From: Saccharothrix violaceirubra
GTDB lineage: Bacteria; Actinomycetota; Actinomycetes; Mycobacteriales; Pseudonocardiaceae
NCBI RefSeq assembly: GCF_014203755.1
Contig: NZ_JACHJS010000001.1
Span: 1,240,001 to 1,304,000, forward strand
Length of the DNA: 64,000 nucleotides
Direction: 5' to 3'
The notes under the pieces were generated by a model. That model was not told where the DNA came from, searched no databases, and was given only the letters and a program-made list of their open reading frames with translations. A program made the translations under genes and the position numbers. This document shows, in pieces, positions 9,113 to 18,982 of this stretch. The number at the start of each line of letters is the position of its first letter. The first letter of the stretch is position 1.

Positions 9113-11443
9113 ATGGAGCACATCGAGCCGGCCGTCGTCACGGCCGACGACCTGGTCCGGGCACGTGATCGCCTGCTCGGGCCGGGTCGTCGGCGGCTGA
9201 CCGGCGAGGCGTTGCGCGAGGCGTTGGTCGACCTGCACGAGTTCTGGCTCGCCGCGCACGCCGCGCAGTCCGGTGTCGACGGGCCGGGCGTGGCGCTGGT
9301 CGCGGTCGGCGGGCTGGGCCGGTGCGAGCTGGTGCCGTACTCGGACCTCGACCTGGTGCTGGTCCACACCGGACGCAAGGACGTCAAGGCGATCTCCGAG
9401 CGGCTGTGGTACCCGCTGTGGAACTCGGGCATCGGCCTCGACCACTCGGTACGCACGGTCGGCGAGGCGTTGCGCGTCGCGTCGACCGATCTGCGCACCG
9501 CGACGGGACTGCTCGACCTGCGGTACCTGGCCGGTGACACCGAGGTGGCACGCCGTCTCGCCGACAGCGCGCGTCAGGCGTGGCGTGCCGGGGTGCGCAC
9601 CAGGCTCGACGAGATGACCGAGTCCGCGCGTCGCCGTTGGGTGCGCAGCGGCGAGATCGCGCACCGCGTCGAGCCGGACATCAAGCACGGCCGAGGCGGA
9701 TTGCGTGACCTGACGCTGCTCGACGGGTTGGCCATCGCGCAGCTGATCGACCGTCCGGGCGTCGATGTCACGGACGCTCGTGCGTTGCTGCTCGACGTGC
9801 GCACCGAGCTGCGACGGGTCGCGGGCCGGCCGCGTGACGTGCTCCGTGCCCAGGACGGCGACGAGGTAGCTGCGGCGTTGGACCTTCCCGATCGTTTCGC
9901 CCTGGCCCGTGCGCTGTCGTCGGCCGCGCGTACCGTCGCGTACTCCGTCGACGTGGCGCTGCGCACCGCGCGGGCGGCGGTACCGAAACGCGGCCTGTTC
10001 GCGTTGCGCCGTACCCCGACCCGTCGTCCGCTCGACGAGGGCGTCGTGCTGCATGGCAACGAGGTGGCGCTCGCCCGGGACGCCCACCCGGCCCGCGATC
10101 CCGCGTTGCTGCTCCGCGTGGCCGGTGCCGCGGCCCGTACCAATCACCCGGTGGCGCCCGGCACGCTGGCCCGGCTCGCCGACTCGGCCCCCGAACTGCG
10201 CAAGCCCTGGCCGCGCGAAGCCCGCGAGGAGCTGCTGTCCCTGCTCGGCGCCGGCACGGGCCTGATCGACGTCGTCGAAGCCCTCGACCGAACCGGACTG
10301 TGGGGCCGGTTGTTTCCGGAGTGGGGCGCGGTGCGCGACCTGCCGCCCCGCGACGCCGCGCACATGTGGACGGTCGATCGGCACCTCGTGGTGGCCACCG
10401 CGCACGCTTCGCGCCTGGCCACCCGCGTCTCCCGTCCGGACCTGCTCCTGCTGGGCACGCTCGTCCACGACATCGGCAAGGGCCGCCAGGCGGACCACTC
10501 CGAGGTGGGCGCGGCGCTCGCGACGCAGATCGGCGAACGCCTGGGCCTGTGGCCGCACGACATCCGGCTCCTCACCGCGATGGTCCGCCACCACCTGCTG
10601 CTCCCGCACACCGCGACCCGGCGTGACGTCGAGGACGAGGCGACGGTCCACCGCGTGGTCGAGACGCTGGACGGCGACCCGGTCCTCCTCGAACTGCTGC
10701 ACGCCCTGGCGGAGGCCGACGCCCTCGCCACCGGTCCGGGCACCTGGACCGACTGGAAGGCGTCCCTGATGGCCGACCTGGTCCACCGCTGCCGCACCGC
10801 CATGGCCGGAGACCCGCTCCCCGGACCGGAACCGCTCGACGACATCAGCAGGACCCTGGCGACGACCGTGGTGACGACCGGTCGCCCGGACGTGGTCATC
10901 ACGACGACCGACGGAACGACCACGGTGACCGTCGCCGCCCCCGACCGCCCCGGCACCCTTTCCCGGGCGGCGGGCGTGCTGGCGCTGAACTCCCTCGAAG
11001 TCCACGCCGCGACGCTGCGTTCGTACGAGGGCGCGGCGGTCGACGCGTTCACCGTCTCGCCGCGCTTCGGCTCCTTGCCGGACGTGGCGCTGCTGCGTGA
11101 ACAGTTGTCCCGTGCACTGGACGGCAGCCTGTCCTTGCCGGAGAAGCTGGCGGCTAAGGAACGCGACTACGGCGGCCCGCCCGCGGACGCACCCCCGGCG
11201 AAGATCCTGTGGTTCGACGACGAGTCGACGGGAGCCGTGGTCCTGGAACTACGCGCCCCCGACCGGATCGGCCTGCTGCACCACGTGGCGGACGCGTTGG
11301 AACGCTGCGGCGCGGACATCCGCTGGGCCCGCGTCGCCACCCTGGGCTCCACGGTGGTCGACTCCTTCGCCCTGACGGCCCCCACCCTCGACCCGGATCA
11401 CCGGGCACGGATCGAGCACGCCGTCCTACAAGCCGCACATTGA
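9113..11443 (+). CDS. glnD: [Protein-PII] nucleotidyltransferase GlnD
   Basis: 776 residues. GlnD modifies and demodifies Tyr51 of GlnK according to nitrogen status. Domains in order: nucleotidyltransferase with GGLGRCELVPYSDLDLVL (two metal-binding Asp in SDLDL, about residue 75), a helical GlnD-type linker with KHGRGGLRDL, an HD phosphohydrolase domain with GTLVHDIGKG (about 455), and two C-terminal ACT domains (starting near VTVAAPDRPGT and VLELRAPDRIGL). ATG 9113 has GGGAGG 12 nt upstream and lies 18 nt after glnK. Shorter than the roughly 890-residue E. coli enzyme, as is usual in actinobacteria. Confidence 0.96.
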   Translation: MEHIEPAVVTADDLVRARDRLLGPGRRRLTGEALREALVDLHEFWLAAHAAQSGVDGPGVALVAVGGLGRCELVPYSDLDLVLVHTGRKDVKAISERLWYPLWNSGIGLDHSVRTVGEALRVASTDLRTATGLLDLRYLAGDTEVARRLADSARQAWRAGVRTRLDEMTESARRRWVRSGEIAHRVEPDIKHGRGGLRDLTLLDGLAIAQLIDRPGVDVTDARALLLDVRTELRRVAGRPRDVLRAQDGDEVAAALDLPDRFALARALSSAARTVAYSVDVALRTARAAVPKRGLFALRRTPTRRPLDEGVVLHGNEVALARDAHPARDPALLLRVAGAAARTNHPVAPGTLARLADSAPELRKPWPREAREELLSLLGAGTGLIDVVEALDRTGLWGRLFPEWGAVRDLPPRDAAHMWTVDRHLVVATAHASRLATRVSRPDLLLLGTLVHDIGKGRQADHSEVGAALATQIGERLGLWPHDIRLLTAMVRHHLLLPHTATRRDVEDEATVHRVVETLDGDPVLLELLHALAEADALATGPGTWTDWKASLMADLVHRCRTAMAGDPLPGPEPLDDISRTLATTVVTTGRPDVVITTTDGTTTVTVAAPDRPGTLSRAAGVLALNSLEVHAATLRSYEGAAVDAFTVSPRFGSLPDVALLREQLSRALDGSLSLPEKLAAKERDYGGPPADAPPAKILWFDDESTGAVVLELRAPDRIGLLHHVADALERCGADIRWARVATLGSTVVDSFALTAPTLDPDHRARIEHAVLQAAH

Positions 11444-11489
11444 CCCCGGCGCCGACCTGGCACCCCGACCACCGCACACACCATCATTT

Positions 11490-11544
11490 CCCGAGTCCCG
11501 AGTCCCGAGTCCCGAGTCCCGAGTCCCGAGTCCCGAGTCCCGAG
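11490..11544. repeat. Heptanucleotide tandem repeat (CCCGAGT)n
   Basis: Seven perfect head-to-tail copies of CCCGAGT from 11490 to 11538, followed by a six-base partial copy. It lies 46 bp after the glnD stop. Perfect identity of all copies suggests recent slipped-strand expansion. Confidence 0.95.
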
Positions 11545-11985
11545 CTGCTCCCGCGTCCATGCCCAACCGGCTGTCGGCTTGCGGCCGCGGCGCTCACGTT
11601 CGTGTTCACCTCGGTACTCGTCCCACGTGCGGCCCGACCTCACCGGCTTCCGATTCGCGTCCGGATCAGAACCCGCCGAGACCCCCGCCTTCCGTCACCC
11701 TGCCCACCGACGCCCCTGCCCACGGACGCCCCTGCCCACATGGCCCGCCGGGTAGGTCGCCCCGACCTTCCGCCTCCCGCCGGCTGCCGCTCACCCACAG
11801 GCCGTCGCCGCCGGATCGCTCGCGACCCGGCCATCGCACATGTCGGCGAACTTGCGTAGGTCTACGCACAACCGATCGGGGTGCTTGCGCTGCCGTCGAT
11901 CGGTCCAGACGCGAGAGGCTGTCCGCGTGACGCGGGGGGACGCCCGAACCAGGGGGTCGGGCGGTGAGCACGTCACACAAGGTCG

Positions 11986-12024
11986 TCCGGTGGCGATCCA
12001 CTGAGGGGTTGGATCGCCACCGGG
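11986..12024. terminator. Strong inverted repeat before kinase-like gene
   Basis: GGTGGCGATCCA at 11989-12000 pairs perfectly with TGGATCGCCACC at 12010-12021 across a 9-nt loop, extended by CC/GG to 14 bp and a further T-G pair. It lies about 540 bp after glnD and 93 bp before the next gene, so it could be a late terminator, an attenuator in a leader, or a protein-binding palindrome. Confidence 0.5.
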
Positions 12025-12116
12025 CGCCGTGCGTCCGGGCGCCGTACATCCCGTCCCACCGACTCACACCACCGGAACGCTCCGGCGTCCGAAACGTCTC
12101 AATTAGCATGGAAGCG

Positions 12117-12659
12117 ATGACCGCCGTCGCCGTTGCGCCGCGCTCGCTGGTCGTGCTGGCCGGTCTGCCGGGAGCGGGGAAGACGACGCTGCTTGCGGGA
12201 GTCGACACCGGAGGCGCGTCCGCTGTGGTGCTGGACTCCGACCAAGTGCGTTCACGGCTGCGTGCGCTGCTGCCGTCGACGCTCCCTTACCGCATCTACC
12301 GTCCCGTCGTGCACCTCGTGCACCGCCTGCGCATCGTGTGGTTCGCGCTCACCTCGTCCGGCCTGCTGCTGGTGCACGAACCCTCGACCCGCGGCACCAC
12401 GCGGATCGGGCTCGTCGCGGTCGGCCTGCTCACCGGCCGGGCGCGGCACTTCCTCTGGCTCGACGTCAGCCCCGAGGAGGCGCTGTCCGGACAGGTCCAC
12501 CGCGGCCGACTGATCCGTTCGCGTTCGTTCTCCCGACACGTGCGCCGTGCCCAGCGCCTCCGCGTCCTGTTCGCCGCCGGCCGCCCGCCCCGCGGCTGGC
12601 AGGCGTTGACCGTGCTCACCCGTGCCGACCGGCTCCGACTGTCCGTGACACCCGCCTGA
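12117..12659 (+). CDS. P-loop kinase-like protein (AAA_33 type)
   Basis: 180-residue cytosolic protein with a Walker A motif GLPGAGKTTLL near the N-terminus, a following DSDQVRSRLR segment where zeta-toxin/APS-kinase-like enzymes bind substrate, LLVHEPSTRGTTR, and a WLDVSPEEAL strand before an Arg-rich lid helix (RGRLIRSRSFSRHVRRAQRL, about 125-145). This layout fits a small-molecule or RNA kinase, but the substrate is unknown. Conserved position just upstream of ffh suggests a housekeeping context rather than a toxin. ATG 12117 is chosen; ATG 12108, three codons upstream, is equally possible. No good ribosome-binding site is seen and the AT-richer ATTAGC just upstream of 12108 could be part of a leaderless promoter. 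Confidence 0.6.
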   Translation: MTAVAVAPRSLVVLAGLPGAGKTTLLAGVDTGGASAVVLDSDQVRSRLRALLPSTLPYRIYRPVVHLVHRLRIVWFALTSSGLLLVHEPSTRGTTRIGLVAVGLLTGRARHFLWLDVSPEEALSGQVHRGRLIRSRSFSRHVRRAQRLRVLFAAGRPPRGWQALTVLTRADRLRLSVTPA

Positions 12660-12670
12660 GACCGGGCGGC

Positions 12671-12676
12671 TACCCT
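12671..12676 (+). promoter_or_regulatory. Candidate -10 element for ffh
   Basis: TACCCT (TAnnnT) 45 nt before the ffh start, in the 62-nt gap after the kinase-like gene. No convincing -35 is seen, which is common for actinobacterial housekeeping promoters. Confidence 0.35.
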
Positions 12677-12721
12677 GGACGGTGGTCCTTACCGGTTTCC
12701 TGTGACGACGTGCGAGGTCTC

Positions 12722-14277
<1,556 letters not shown>

Positions 14278-14281
<4 letters not shown>

Positions 14282-15348
14282 CCGGCCTGCACCTGCGCGG
14301 CGTCGTCCTTCCGGACGGGCACGAGACCGACCTCTGGGTGGTCAACGGTCGCATCCGCACCGAGCGCGTTTTCGGCGCGACGACGGTCGTCGACCGCGGC
14401 TACTTCGTGCCGGGTCTGGTCGACGCGCACTGCCACGTCGGCCTCGGCGCCGAGGGAGCCGTCCCGCTCCCTGAGGCCGTGGAGCAGGCGCGGATCGACC
14501 GTGACACGGGCACGCTCCTCATCCGCGACTGCGGCTCGCCGCTGGACACCCGCCCGCTCCAGGAACGGCTTGACCTGCCCAGGATCGTCCGGGCGGGTCG
14601 GCACATCGCCCGACCGAAGCGCTACCTGCGCTACCTCGGCGTCGAGGTGGAACGCGAGTCCGACCTCCCGACCGCGGTGGCCGAGCAGATCCAGTACGGC
14701 GACGGCTGGATCAAGCTCGTCGGAGACTGGATCGACCGCACGACCGGCGACCTCGAACCGCTGTGGTCCGACGACGTCCTCCGCGACGCGATCAAGGTCG
14801 CCCACGACGCGGGCGCGCGGGTGACCGCGCACGTGTTCGGCGAAGCCGCTCTGCCAGGTCTGCTGGCAGCCGGGATCGACTGCGTCGAACACGGCACCGG
14901 ACTGACCGACGACACCATCGACCTGATGGCATCGGCGGGCACGGCCCTGGTCCCCACCTTGATCAACATCGAGAACTTCCCGGGAATCGCCTCGGACGCG
15001 GGCAAGTACCCGGCCTATCAACAGCACATGCGTGACCTCTATTCGCGTAGCAAGCGGACCATCGGGGCCGCGATCGAGGCCGGCGTACCCGTGTACGCCG
15101 GCACCGATGCGGGTGGCGGTATCGCCCACGGTCGCATCGTGGACGAGATCGAGGCGCTTCATGGGGTGGGCATGACGGGCCACCAGGCCCTCGCCGCCGC
15201 CTCGTGGGCGGCGAGGGCCTGGCTGGGCCACCCGGGACTGGTCGAGGGTGCGGCCGCCGACATCGTCGTCTACGACGATGACCCTCGTACTGCGCTGACG
15301 ACCCTGCGCCACCCCAGGCTCGTCATGCTGCGGGGCAGGATCCACTGA
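14278..15348 (+). CDS. Amidohydrolase family protein
   Basis: 356-residue metal-dependent hydrolase of the imidazolonepropionase/prolidase-like amidohydrolase group, position-conserved after ffh in actinobacteria. Metal ligands visible: DAHCH (about residue 49) for the HxH pair, Lys in DGWIKLVGD, His in VTAHVFGEA, His in CVEHGTGL and Asp in YAGTDAGGG. A beta-sandwich composite domain is formed by the N-terminal LRGVVLPDG and C-terminal AADIVVYDDDPRT segments. Starts with GTG inside the ffh stop (GTGA overlap), so translation is coupled. The substrate is unknown; families with this layout hydrolyse cyclic amides, dipeptides or hydantoin-like compounds. Confidence 0.85.
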
Positions 15349-15352
15349 CTCG

Positions 15353-15368
15353 CGACCGCCGGCGGTCG
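15353..15368 (+). terminator. Palindromic terminator after amidohydrolase gene
   Basis: CGACCGCC directly followed by GGCGGTCG, a perfect 16-bp palindrome 4 nt after the stop codon. It can fold as a 6-bp stem with a tight loop. Confidence 0.45.
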
Positions 15369-15611
15369 TGGGCCCGCCGACCGTCGGCGTCGCTCGTCGA
15401 GTGCGCCCCGGTGGACCGGTCACCATCCCGGTCCTCGTGTGAGGGTCGATCCCGGCATCCCGGCATCCCGTGACCGTGATCGACTCCTGGCGGGGTGCCT
15501 TTCGGGTGGGCCCCCCGCGTCTTTCCCATGCCGCTCGTTTCACCGGTGGAGCGGGTTCTGGGGACCAGTGAAGCATCGGGGGCGGGGGTTGTCTTCGGGG
15601 ATCTTCGGAGC

Positions 15612-15639
15612 TGTGGACAACCGGACCCCCTGTGGACAA
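15612..15639. promoter_or_regulatory. Pair of DnaA boxes
   Basis: Two copies of TGTGGACAA (reverse complement of the actinobacterial DnaA box TTGTCCACA) at 15612-15620 and 15631-15639, same orientation, 19 bp start to start, separated by C CGGA CCCCC. The same arrangement recurs at 29407-29434. Confidence 0.7.
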
Positions 15640-15963
15640 CTCGTCGGCGGATGCGGAATTCCCCACCCCCGCGGCGGCCGTCGGGGTGATCTTGGCCGGA
15701 CCTCCGGCCCCATGGCCTCCGCATGGCCGCTACGTTCGGTCAAGTGGAGCGAAACGGGCGTACCAGGAGTCTTGGACCCGCCTGCCCGACGCATGCCCGC
15801 CTCCACCCTGGATCCGACGGGGTGGGGTCCACCGCCGAGCCGGGTATCCGGGAGCGTGCCGCCGAGCCGTCCGCTTCGCATGCCCGCCGGAATCACGTCC
15901 GAGTACGGCATCCGATATCAGGGGACCTCGATCCCCGTGTCCCGTCGACGACAGCCGTGTCGG

Positions 15964-16095
15964 ATCATGGCCCTCCCCGCGCGGTCACCCGCCATCGGTG
16001 CCGCGAGGGCGATCAGCGGACGGATCGCGGCAAGCGTGGTGGCGCACGTGGTCGACAACCTCGTCCCCGCCGGTGCGTCGGGGCCTTCTGACTAG
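15964..16095 (+). pseudogene. Remnant of a CPBP-family protease gene (C-terminal part)
   Basis: Read in the frame ending at the TAG at 16093, this stretch gives IMALPARSPAIGAARAISGR followed by IAASVVAHVVDNLVP. The intact neighbour ends IVIALPIGIARLITRRL then TASVVAHVINNFLPG. The match includes the third CPBP signature with its His and Asn. Codons upstream of 15964 do not resemble the protease, so only the last helices remain, apparently from a tandem duplication followed by decay. Confidence 0.6.
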
Positions 16096-16098
16096 GGT
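16093..16098 (+). promoter_or_regulatory. -10 element for a leaderless CPBP transcript
   Basis: TAGGGT ends 8 nt before the GTG start at 16107, the spacing expected if transcription begins at the start codon. No ribosome-binding site is present. Confidence 0.5.
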
Positions 16099-16106
16099 GG
16101 ACGGCT

Positions 16107-16883
16107 GTGAACCCACCGGACGAACCCCCCACAGGGCTGATCGCCGGCGTCCGCGCGGCCGGACGCGAGCCCGAGCCCGAACGGACCGGGCAGCGTTGGG
16201 GCTTCGGAGCGTTCCTGCTCGTCGAGGCGGTGTTCGTGCTCACCGCGGTGTTCATCACCGCGTTGGCGCGCACGTCCGGGACCGACATCGGCGGCTCGGT
16301 GGCGTTCGTCCTGGTCGGGTCGATACTGCCGACGGTGCTCGCCGCCACGCTCGCGGTCGTCATCACCCGGGTCCGCGGAAACGGACCACTGGTCGACTTG
16401 CGTCTTCACTGGAACTGGGCCGACGTCAAGGTCGGGTTGAAGCTTGGTTTCCTCGGCCTGGTCCTGACCTACGTGGCCGCGCTGCTGTGGTCGCGTCTCG
16501 TGGGGGACCAGAACGCCACATCGGCCATCGGTGAACTCGTCGACGGAACCGCCCTTCCGCTCGGCGCGGCCATCGGCATGTTCGTCTACGTGTGCTTCCT
16601 CGGCCCGGTGTGCGAGGAGCTGATCTACCGGGGCCTGCTGTGGGGCGCGATCGAACGCCAGGGCTGGAGCCGGTGGGCCGCGTTCGTCCTCACCACCCTG
16701 ATCTTCGCCGCCGGACACCTCGAACCCCTGCGGACGTCGCTGCTCATCGTCATCGCGCTGCCCATCGGGATCGCCCGTCTGATCACCCGGCGACTGACCG
16801 CGAGCGTCGTCGCGCACGTGATCAACAACTTCCTGCCCGGTCTCATGCTGCTGCTCGTCTCCCTCGGGGTGGTGTCCGCGTGA
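16107..16883 (+). CDS. CPBP family intramembrane glutamic endopeptidase
   Basis: 258-residue membrane protein with about six to seven helices. The three CPBP/Abi motifs are present: EELIYRG (about residue 171, the catalytic EExxxR), FAAGHLE (metal-like His, about 205) and HVINN (about 239). Family members process prenylated proteins or act on membrane-embedded peptides; in bacteria some protect against bacteriocins. The first 35 residues are hydrophilic and cytosolic. Start GTG 16107 lies 8 nt downstream of a TAGGGT -10 and has no Shine-Dalgarno, so it appears leaderless. The stop overlaps the pxpA start by GTGA. A decayed copy of the C-terminal region lies immediately upstream. Confidence 0.9.
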   Translation: MNPPDEPPTGLIAGVRAAGREPEPERTGQRWGFGAFLLVEAVFVLTAVFITALARTSGTDIGGSVAFVLVGSILPTVLAATLAVVITRVRGNGPLVDLRLHWNWADVKVGLKLGFLGLVLTYVAALLWSRLVGDQNATSAIGELVDGTALPLGAAIGMFVYVCFLGPVCEELIYRGLLWGAIERQGWSRWAAFVLTTLIFAAGHLEPLRTSLLIVIALPIGIARLITRRLTASVVAHVINNFLPGLMLLLVSLGVVSA

Positions 16884-17635
16884 TCGATCTCAACAGCGAT
16901 CTCGGCGAGGGCTTCGGCATCTGGCGACTTGGTGACGACGACGCATTGCTGGAGGTCGTGACCAGCGCGAACGTCGCGTGCGGCTTCCACGCCGGCGACC
17001 CGTCCACGATGCGTTCGGTGTGCGCGCGTGCGGCGGAGCGCGGTGTCGCCGTCGGCGCACAGGTGTCGTACCGGGACCTGGCGGGTTTCGGACGACGGTT
17101 CATCGACGCGGACCCCCGCGAGTTGGCCGACGAGGTGCTCTACCAGATCGGCGCGCTCGACGCGTGTGCCCGCGCGGCCGGGACGTCCGTCTCGTACGTC
17201 AAGCCGCACGGTGCGCTGTACAACGCCACCGTGCACCACCAGGTCCAGGCCGCCGCCGTGGTGGACGGCGTGCGCGCGTTCGGTCCGCTGCCGGTGCTGG
17301 GACTGCCGGGCTCGTTGTTGCTCGCCGAGGCCGAACGCGCGGGACTGCGCCCGGTACGGGAAGCGTTCGCGGACCGCGGCTACACACCCGATGGAGTGCT
17401 TGTGCCGAGAAATCGCGACGGTGCGCTGCTCCGTGACACCGACGCGGTCGTCGACCGCGTTCTCGGCATCGCCCGCGACGGGCGATTGACCGCTGTCGAC
17501 GGCACCGTGCTCACGGTGGAGATCGACTCCGTGTGCCTGCACGGGGACACGCCGGGAGCGGTCGGGCATGCCCGTGCGGTGCGGCACGCCCTCACCGAAG
17601 CGGGCCTCACACCGGGCCGATTCGTGACCGCTTGA
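16880..17635 (+). CDS. pxpA: 5-oxoprolinase subunit PxpA (LamB/YcsF family)
   Basis: 251 residues, full length for the family. Opens with the signature IDLNSDLGEGFGIW, then SANVACGFHAGDPSTM, GVAVGAQVSYRDLAGFGRR, YVKPHGALYN and EIDSVCLHGDTPGAV. PxpA works with PxpB and PxpC to convert 5-oxoproline (pyroglutamate) to glutamate at the expense of ATP. pxpB and pxpC are not adjacent here, so they must be elsewhere or this copy acts alone. GTG start overlaps the CPBP gene stop by 4 nt. Peptidases that release N-terminal pyroglutamyl products could supply substrate, but that link is inference. Confidence 0.93.
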   Translation: MIDLNSDLGEGFGIWRLGDDDALLEVVTSANVACGFHAGDPSTMRSVCARAAERGVAVGAQVSYRDLAGFGRRFIDADPRELADEVLYQIGALDACARAAGTSVSYVKPHGALYNATVHHQVQAAAVVDGVRAFGPLPVLGLPGSLLLAEAERAGLRPVREAFADRGYTPDGVLVPRNRDGALLRDTDAVVDRVLGIARDGRLTAVDGTVLTVEIDSVCLHGDTPGAVGHARAVRHALTEAGLTPGRFVTA

Positions 17636-17638
17636 GTT

Positions 17639-17651
17639 CGTCTGGCAGAAT
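17639..17651 (+). promoter_or_regulatory. Candidate rpsP promoter with extended -10
   Basis: CGTCTGG followed by CAGAAT, an extended -10 of the TGN-hexamer type, with GTGACC 16 bp upstream as a possible -35. The same CGTCTGGCA string precedes rplS. The resulting leader is about 125 nt. Confidence 0.4.
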
Positions 17652-17731
17652 GATTGGCTGTTCGCCGAGGTCGGTCCCTCTCACCGTGCCATGGCGCCCC
17701 AGACACCTGGGCTTTCCCACCCGTGCCCCAC

Positions 17732-17749
17732 GCGGGCGGGAGCGCCCGC
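17732..17749 (+). other. Leader hairpin upstream of rpsP
   Basis: GCGGGCG (17732-17738) pairs with CGCCCGC (17743-17749) around a 4-nt loop in the rpsP leader, 35 nt before the start codon. It could take part in leader regulation; no known ribosomal-leader motif is recognised. Confidence 0.35.
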
Positions 17750-17784
17750 ACGTAGGCACTCAGCTTTAGGGAGCACCGGAACCC

Positions 17785-18219
17785 GTGGCCGTCAAGATCA
17801 AGCTTCAGCGGCTTGGCAAGATCCGTCAGCCGTACTACCGGATCGTCGTCGCCGACTCGCGCACCCGTCGCAACGGCAAGGCCATCGAGACGATCGGCAA
17901 GTACCACCCGAAGGAAGAGCCGTCGTTCATCCAGGTCGACACCGACCGCGCGCAGTACTGGCTCGGCGTCGGTGCTCAGCCGACCGAGCCCGTGCAGCGC
18001 CTCCTGGAGATCACCGGCGACTGGCAGAAGTTCAAGGGTCTGCCGGGTGCCGAGGGCACGCTGAAGGTCCGCGAGCCCAAGCCCAGCAAGGCCGACCTGT
18101 TCGCCGCCGCGCTCGCCGCCGCCGGCGAGGAGCCCACCACCGAGGCGACCACGCCGAAGAAGCGGGCCGCCAAGAAGGCCGACGCCGAGCCTGCCGCCGA
18201 GGCGAAGGACGAGGCGTGA
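17785..18219 (+). CDS. rpsP: 30S ribosomal protein S16
   Basis: 144 residues. The first about 85 residues are the standard S16 domain ([37 protein letters not shown]). A C-terminal extension rich in Ala, Glu and Lys (after residue 105, ending in AKDEA) is typical of actinobacterial S16 and probably disordered. S16 is needed for 30S assembly. Heads the rpsP-khpA-rimM-trmD operon; the stop overlaps khpA by GTGA. AGGGAG lies 15-20 nt before the GTG. Confidence 0.97.
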   Translation: MAVKIKLQRLGKIRQPYYRIVVADSRTRRNGKAIETIGKYHPKEEPSFIQVDTDRAQYWLGVGAQPTEPVQRLLEITGDWQKFKGLPGAEGTLKVREPKPSKADLFAAALAAAGEEPTTEATTPKKRAAKKADAEPAAEAKDEA

Positions 18220-18455
18220 GCCTGTTGGCTGACGCACTCGAACACCTCGTTCGGGGCATCGTCGACCACCCGGACGACGTGCGGGTCAACCTGGTCACGA
18301 CGCGGCGTGGTCGCACGCTCGAGGTGCACGTCCACCCGGACGACCTCGGCAAGGTGATCGGCCGCAGTGGTCGCACCGCGACGGCGCTGCGCACGGTCAT
18401 GGCCGGCATCGGCGGTCGTGGCGTGCGTGTCGACGTGGTCGACACCGACCGCTGA
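18216..18455 (+). CDS. khpA: KH-domain RNA-binding protein KhpA
   Basis: 79 residues, essentially one KH domain. The RNA-binding GxxG loop is GRSG in [18 protein letters not shown] (about residues 48-65). KhpA forms complexes with KhpB in Gram-positive bacteria and influences cell length and division through RNA binding; that role is family knowledge. Starts with GTG inside the rpsP stop (GTGA) and lies 8 nt before rimM, so it belongs to the ribosome-maturation operon. Confidence 0.93.
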   Translation: MSLLADALEHLVRGIVDHPDDVRVNLVTTRRGRTLEVHVHPDDLGKVIGRSGRTATALRTVMAGIGGRGVRVDVVDTDR

Positions 18456-18463
18456 GCACACGC

Positions 18464-18982
18464 ATGGACGTAGTCGTCGGCCGCGTGGCCAAGGCGCACG
18501 GCATCACCGGCGAACTCGCCGTCGACGTGCGCACCGACTCGCCGGACACGCGGTTCGCCGAGGGCTCGGTCCTCAACGCGAAACTGCGTGACGGCACGTC
18601 CCGCGACCTCACCGTCACAGCCGCCCGGCACCACGCCGGGCGGCTGCTGGTGCGTTTCGAGGAAGTGGTGACCAGGGATGTCGCGGAGACGTTGCGCGGC
18701 ACCTTGCTGCTGGGCAGTACCGCCGACCTGCCCCCGACGGGCGACCCGGACGAGTTCTACGACCACGAACTCGAAGGGCTGAACGTCGAACTGCTCGACG
18801 GCACGGTGATCGGCACCGTGCGCGAGATCGTGCACGGTCCGGGCGGCGAGCTGCTGGTCGTCCGCCGCGAGGGCGGCGCGGACGCGCTGGTCCCCTTCGT
18901 GCGGGAGATCGTGCCGACCGTGGACGTCACGGCCCGACGCGTGGTGCTCGACCCGCCAGAGGGCCTGCTCGATGCGGATTGA
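18464..18982 (+). CDS. rimM: Ribosome maturation factor RimM
   Basis: 172 residues. N-terminal RimM barrel begins [18 protein letters not shown]; the C-terminal PRC-barrel begins near [11 protein letters not shown] and includes GGELLVVRR and VPFVREIVP. RimM binds S19 and assists 16S head-domain maturation of the 30S subunit. The ATG at 18464 lies 8 nt after khpA and the end overlaps trmD by 11 nt, ensuring coupled translation. Confidence 0.96.
   Translation: MDVVVGRVAKAHGITGELAVDVRTDSPDTRFAEGSVLNAKLRDGTSRDLTVTAARHHAGRLLVRFEEVVTRDVAETLRGTLLLGSTADLPPTGDPDEFYDHELEGLNVELLDGTVIGTVREIVHGPGGELLVVRREGGADALVPFVREIVPTVDVTARRVVLDPPEGLLDAD

Larger units (their letters stand above)
11444..12116. other. 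Long intergenic region between glnD and kinase-like gene
   Basis: 673 bp with no recognisable gene. It contains a heptanucleotide tandem repeat near the glnD end, two direct copies of GACGCCCCTGCCCAC 16 bp apart (11709 and 11725), and a strong inverted repeat near the next gene. Open frames exist but their translations are low-complexity Pro/Arg sequences resembling nothing. Confidence 0.6.
15349..16106. other. Long intergenic region with DnaA boxes and a gene remnant
   Basis: 758 bp between the amidohydrolase and the CPBP protease gene. It holds a terminator palindrome, short GCATCCCG direct repeats near 15455, a DnaA-box pair at 15612-15639, a translated remnant of a CPBP protease at its right end and a leaderless promoter for the intact CPBP gene. 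The rest shows no recognisable coding content. Confidence 0.6.

Noticed and set aside
15439..15963. Upstream part of the frame that ends in the CPBP remnant
   Set aside because: Its translation shows no similarity to CPBP proteases and is low-complexity, so only the last 40-odd codons are called as remnant.
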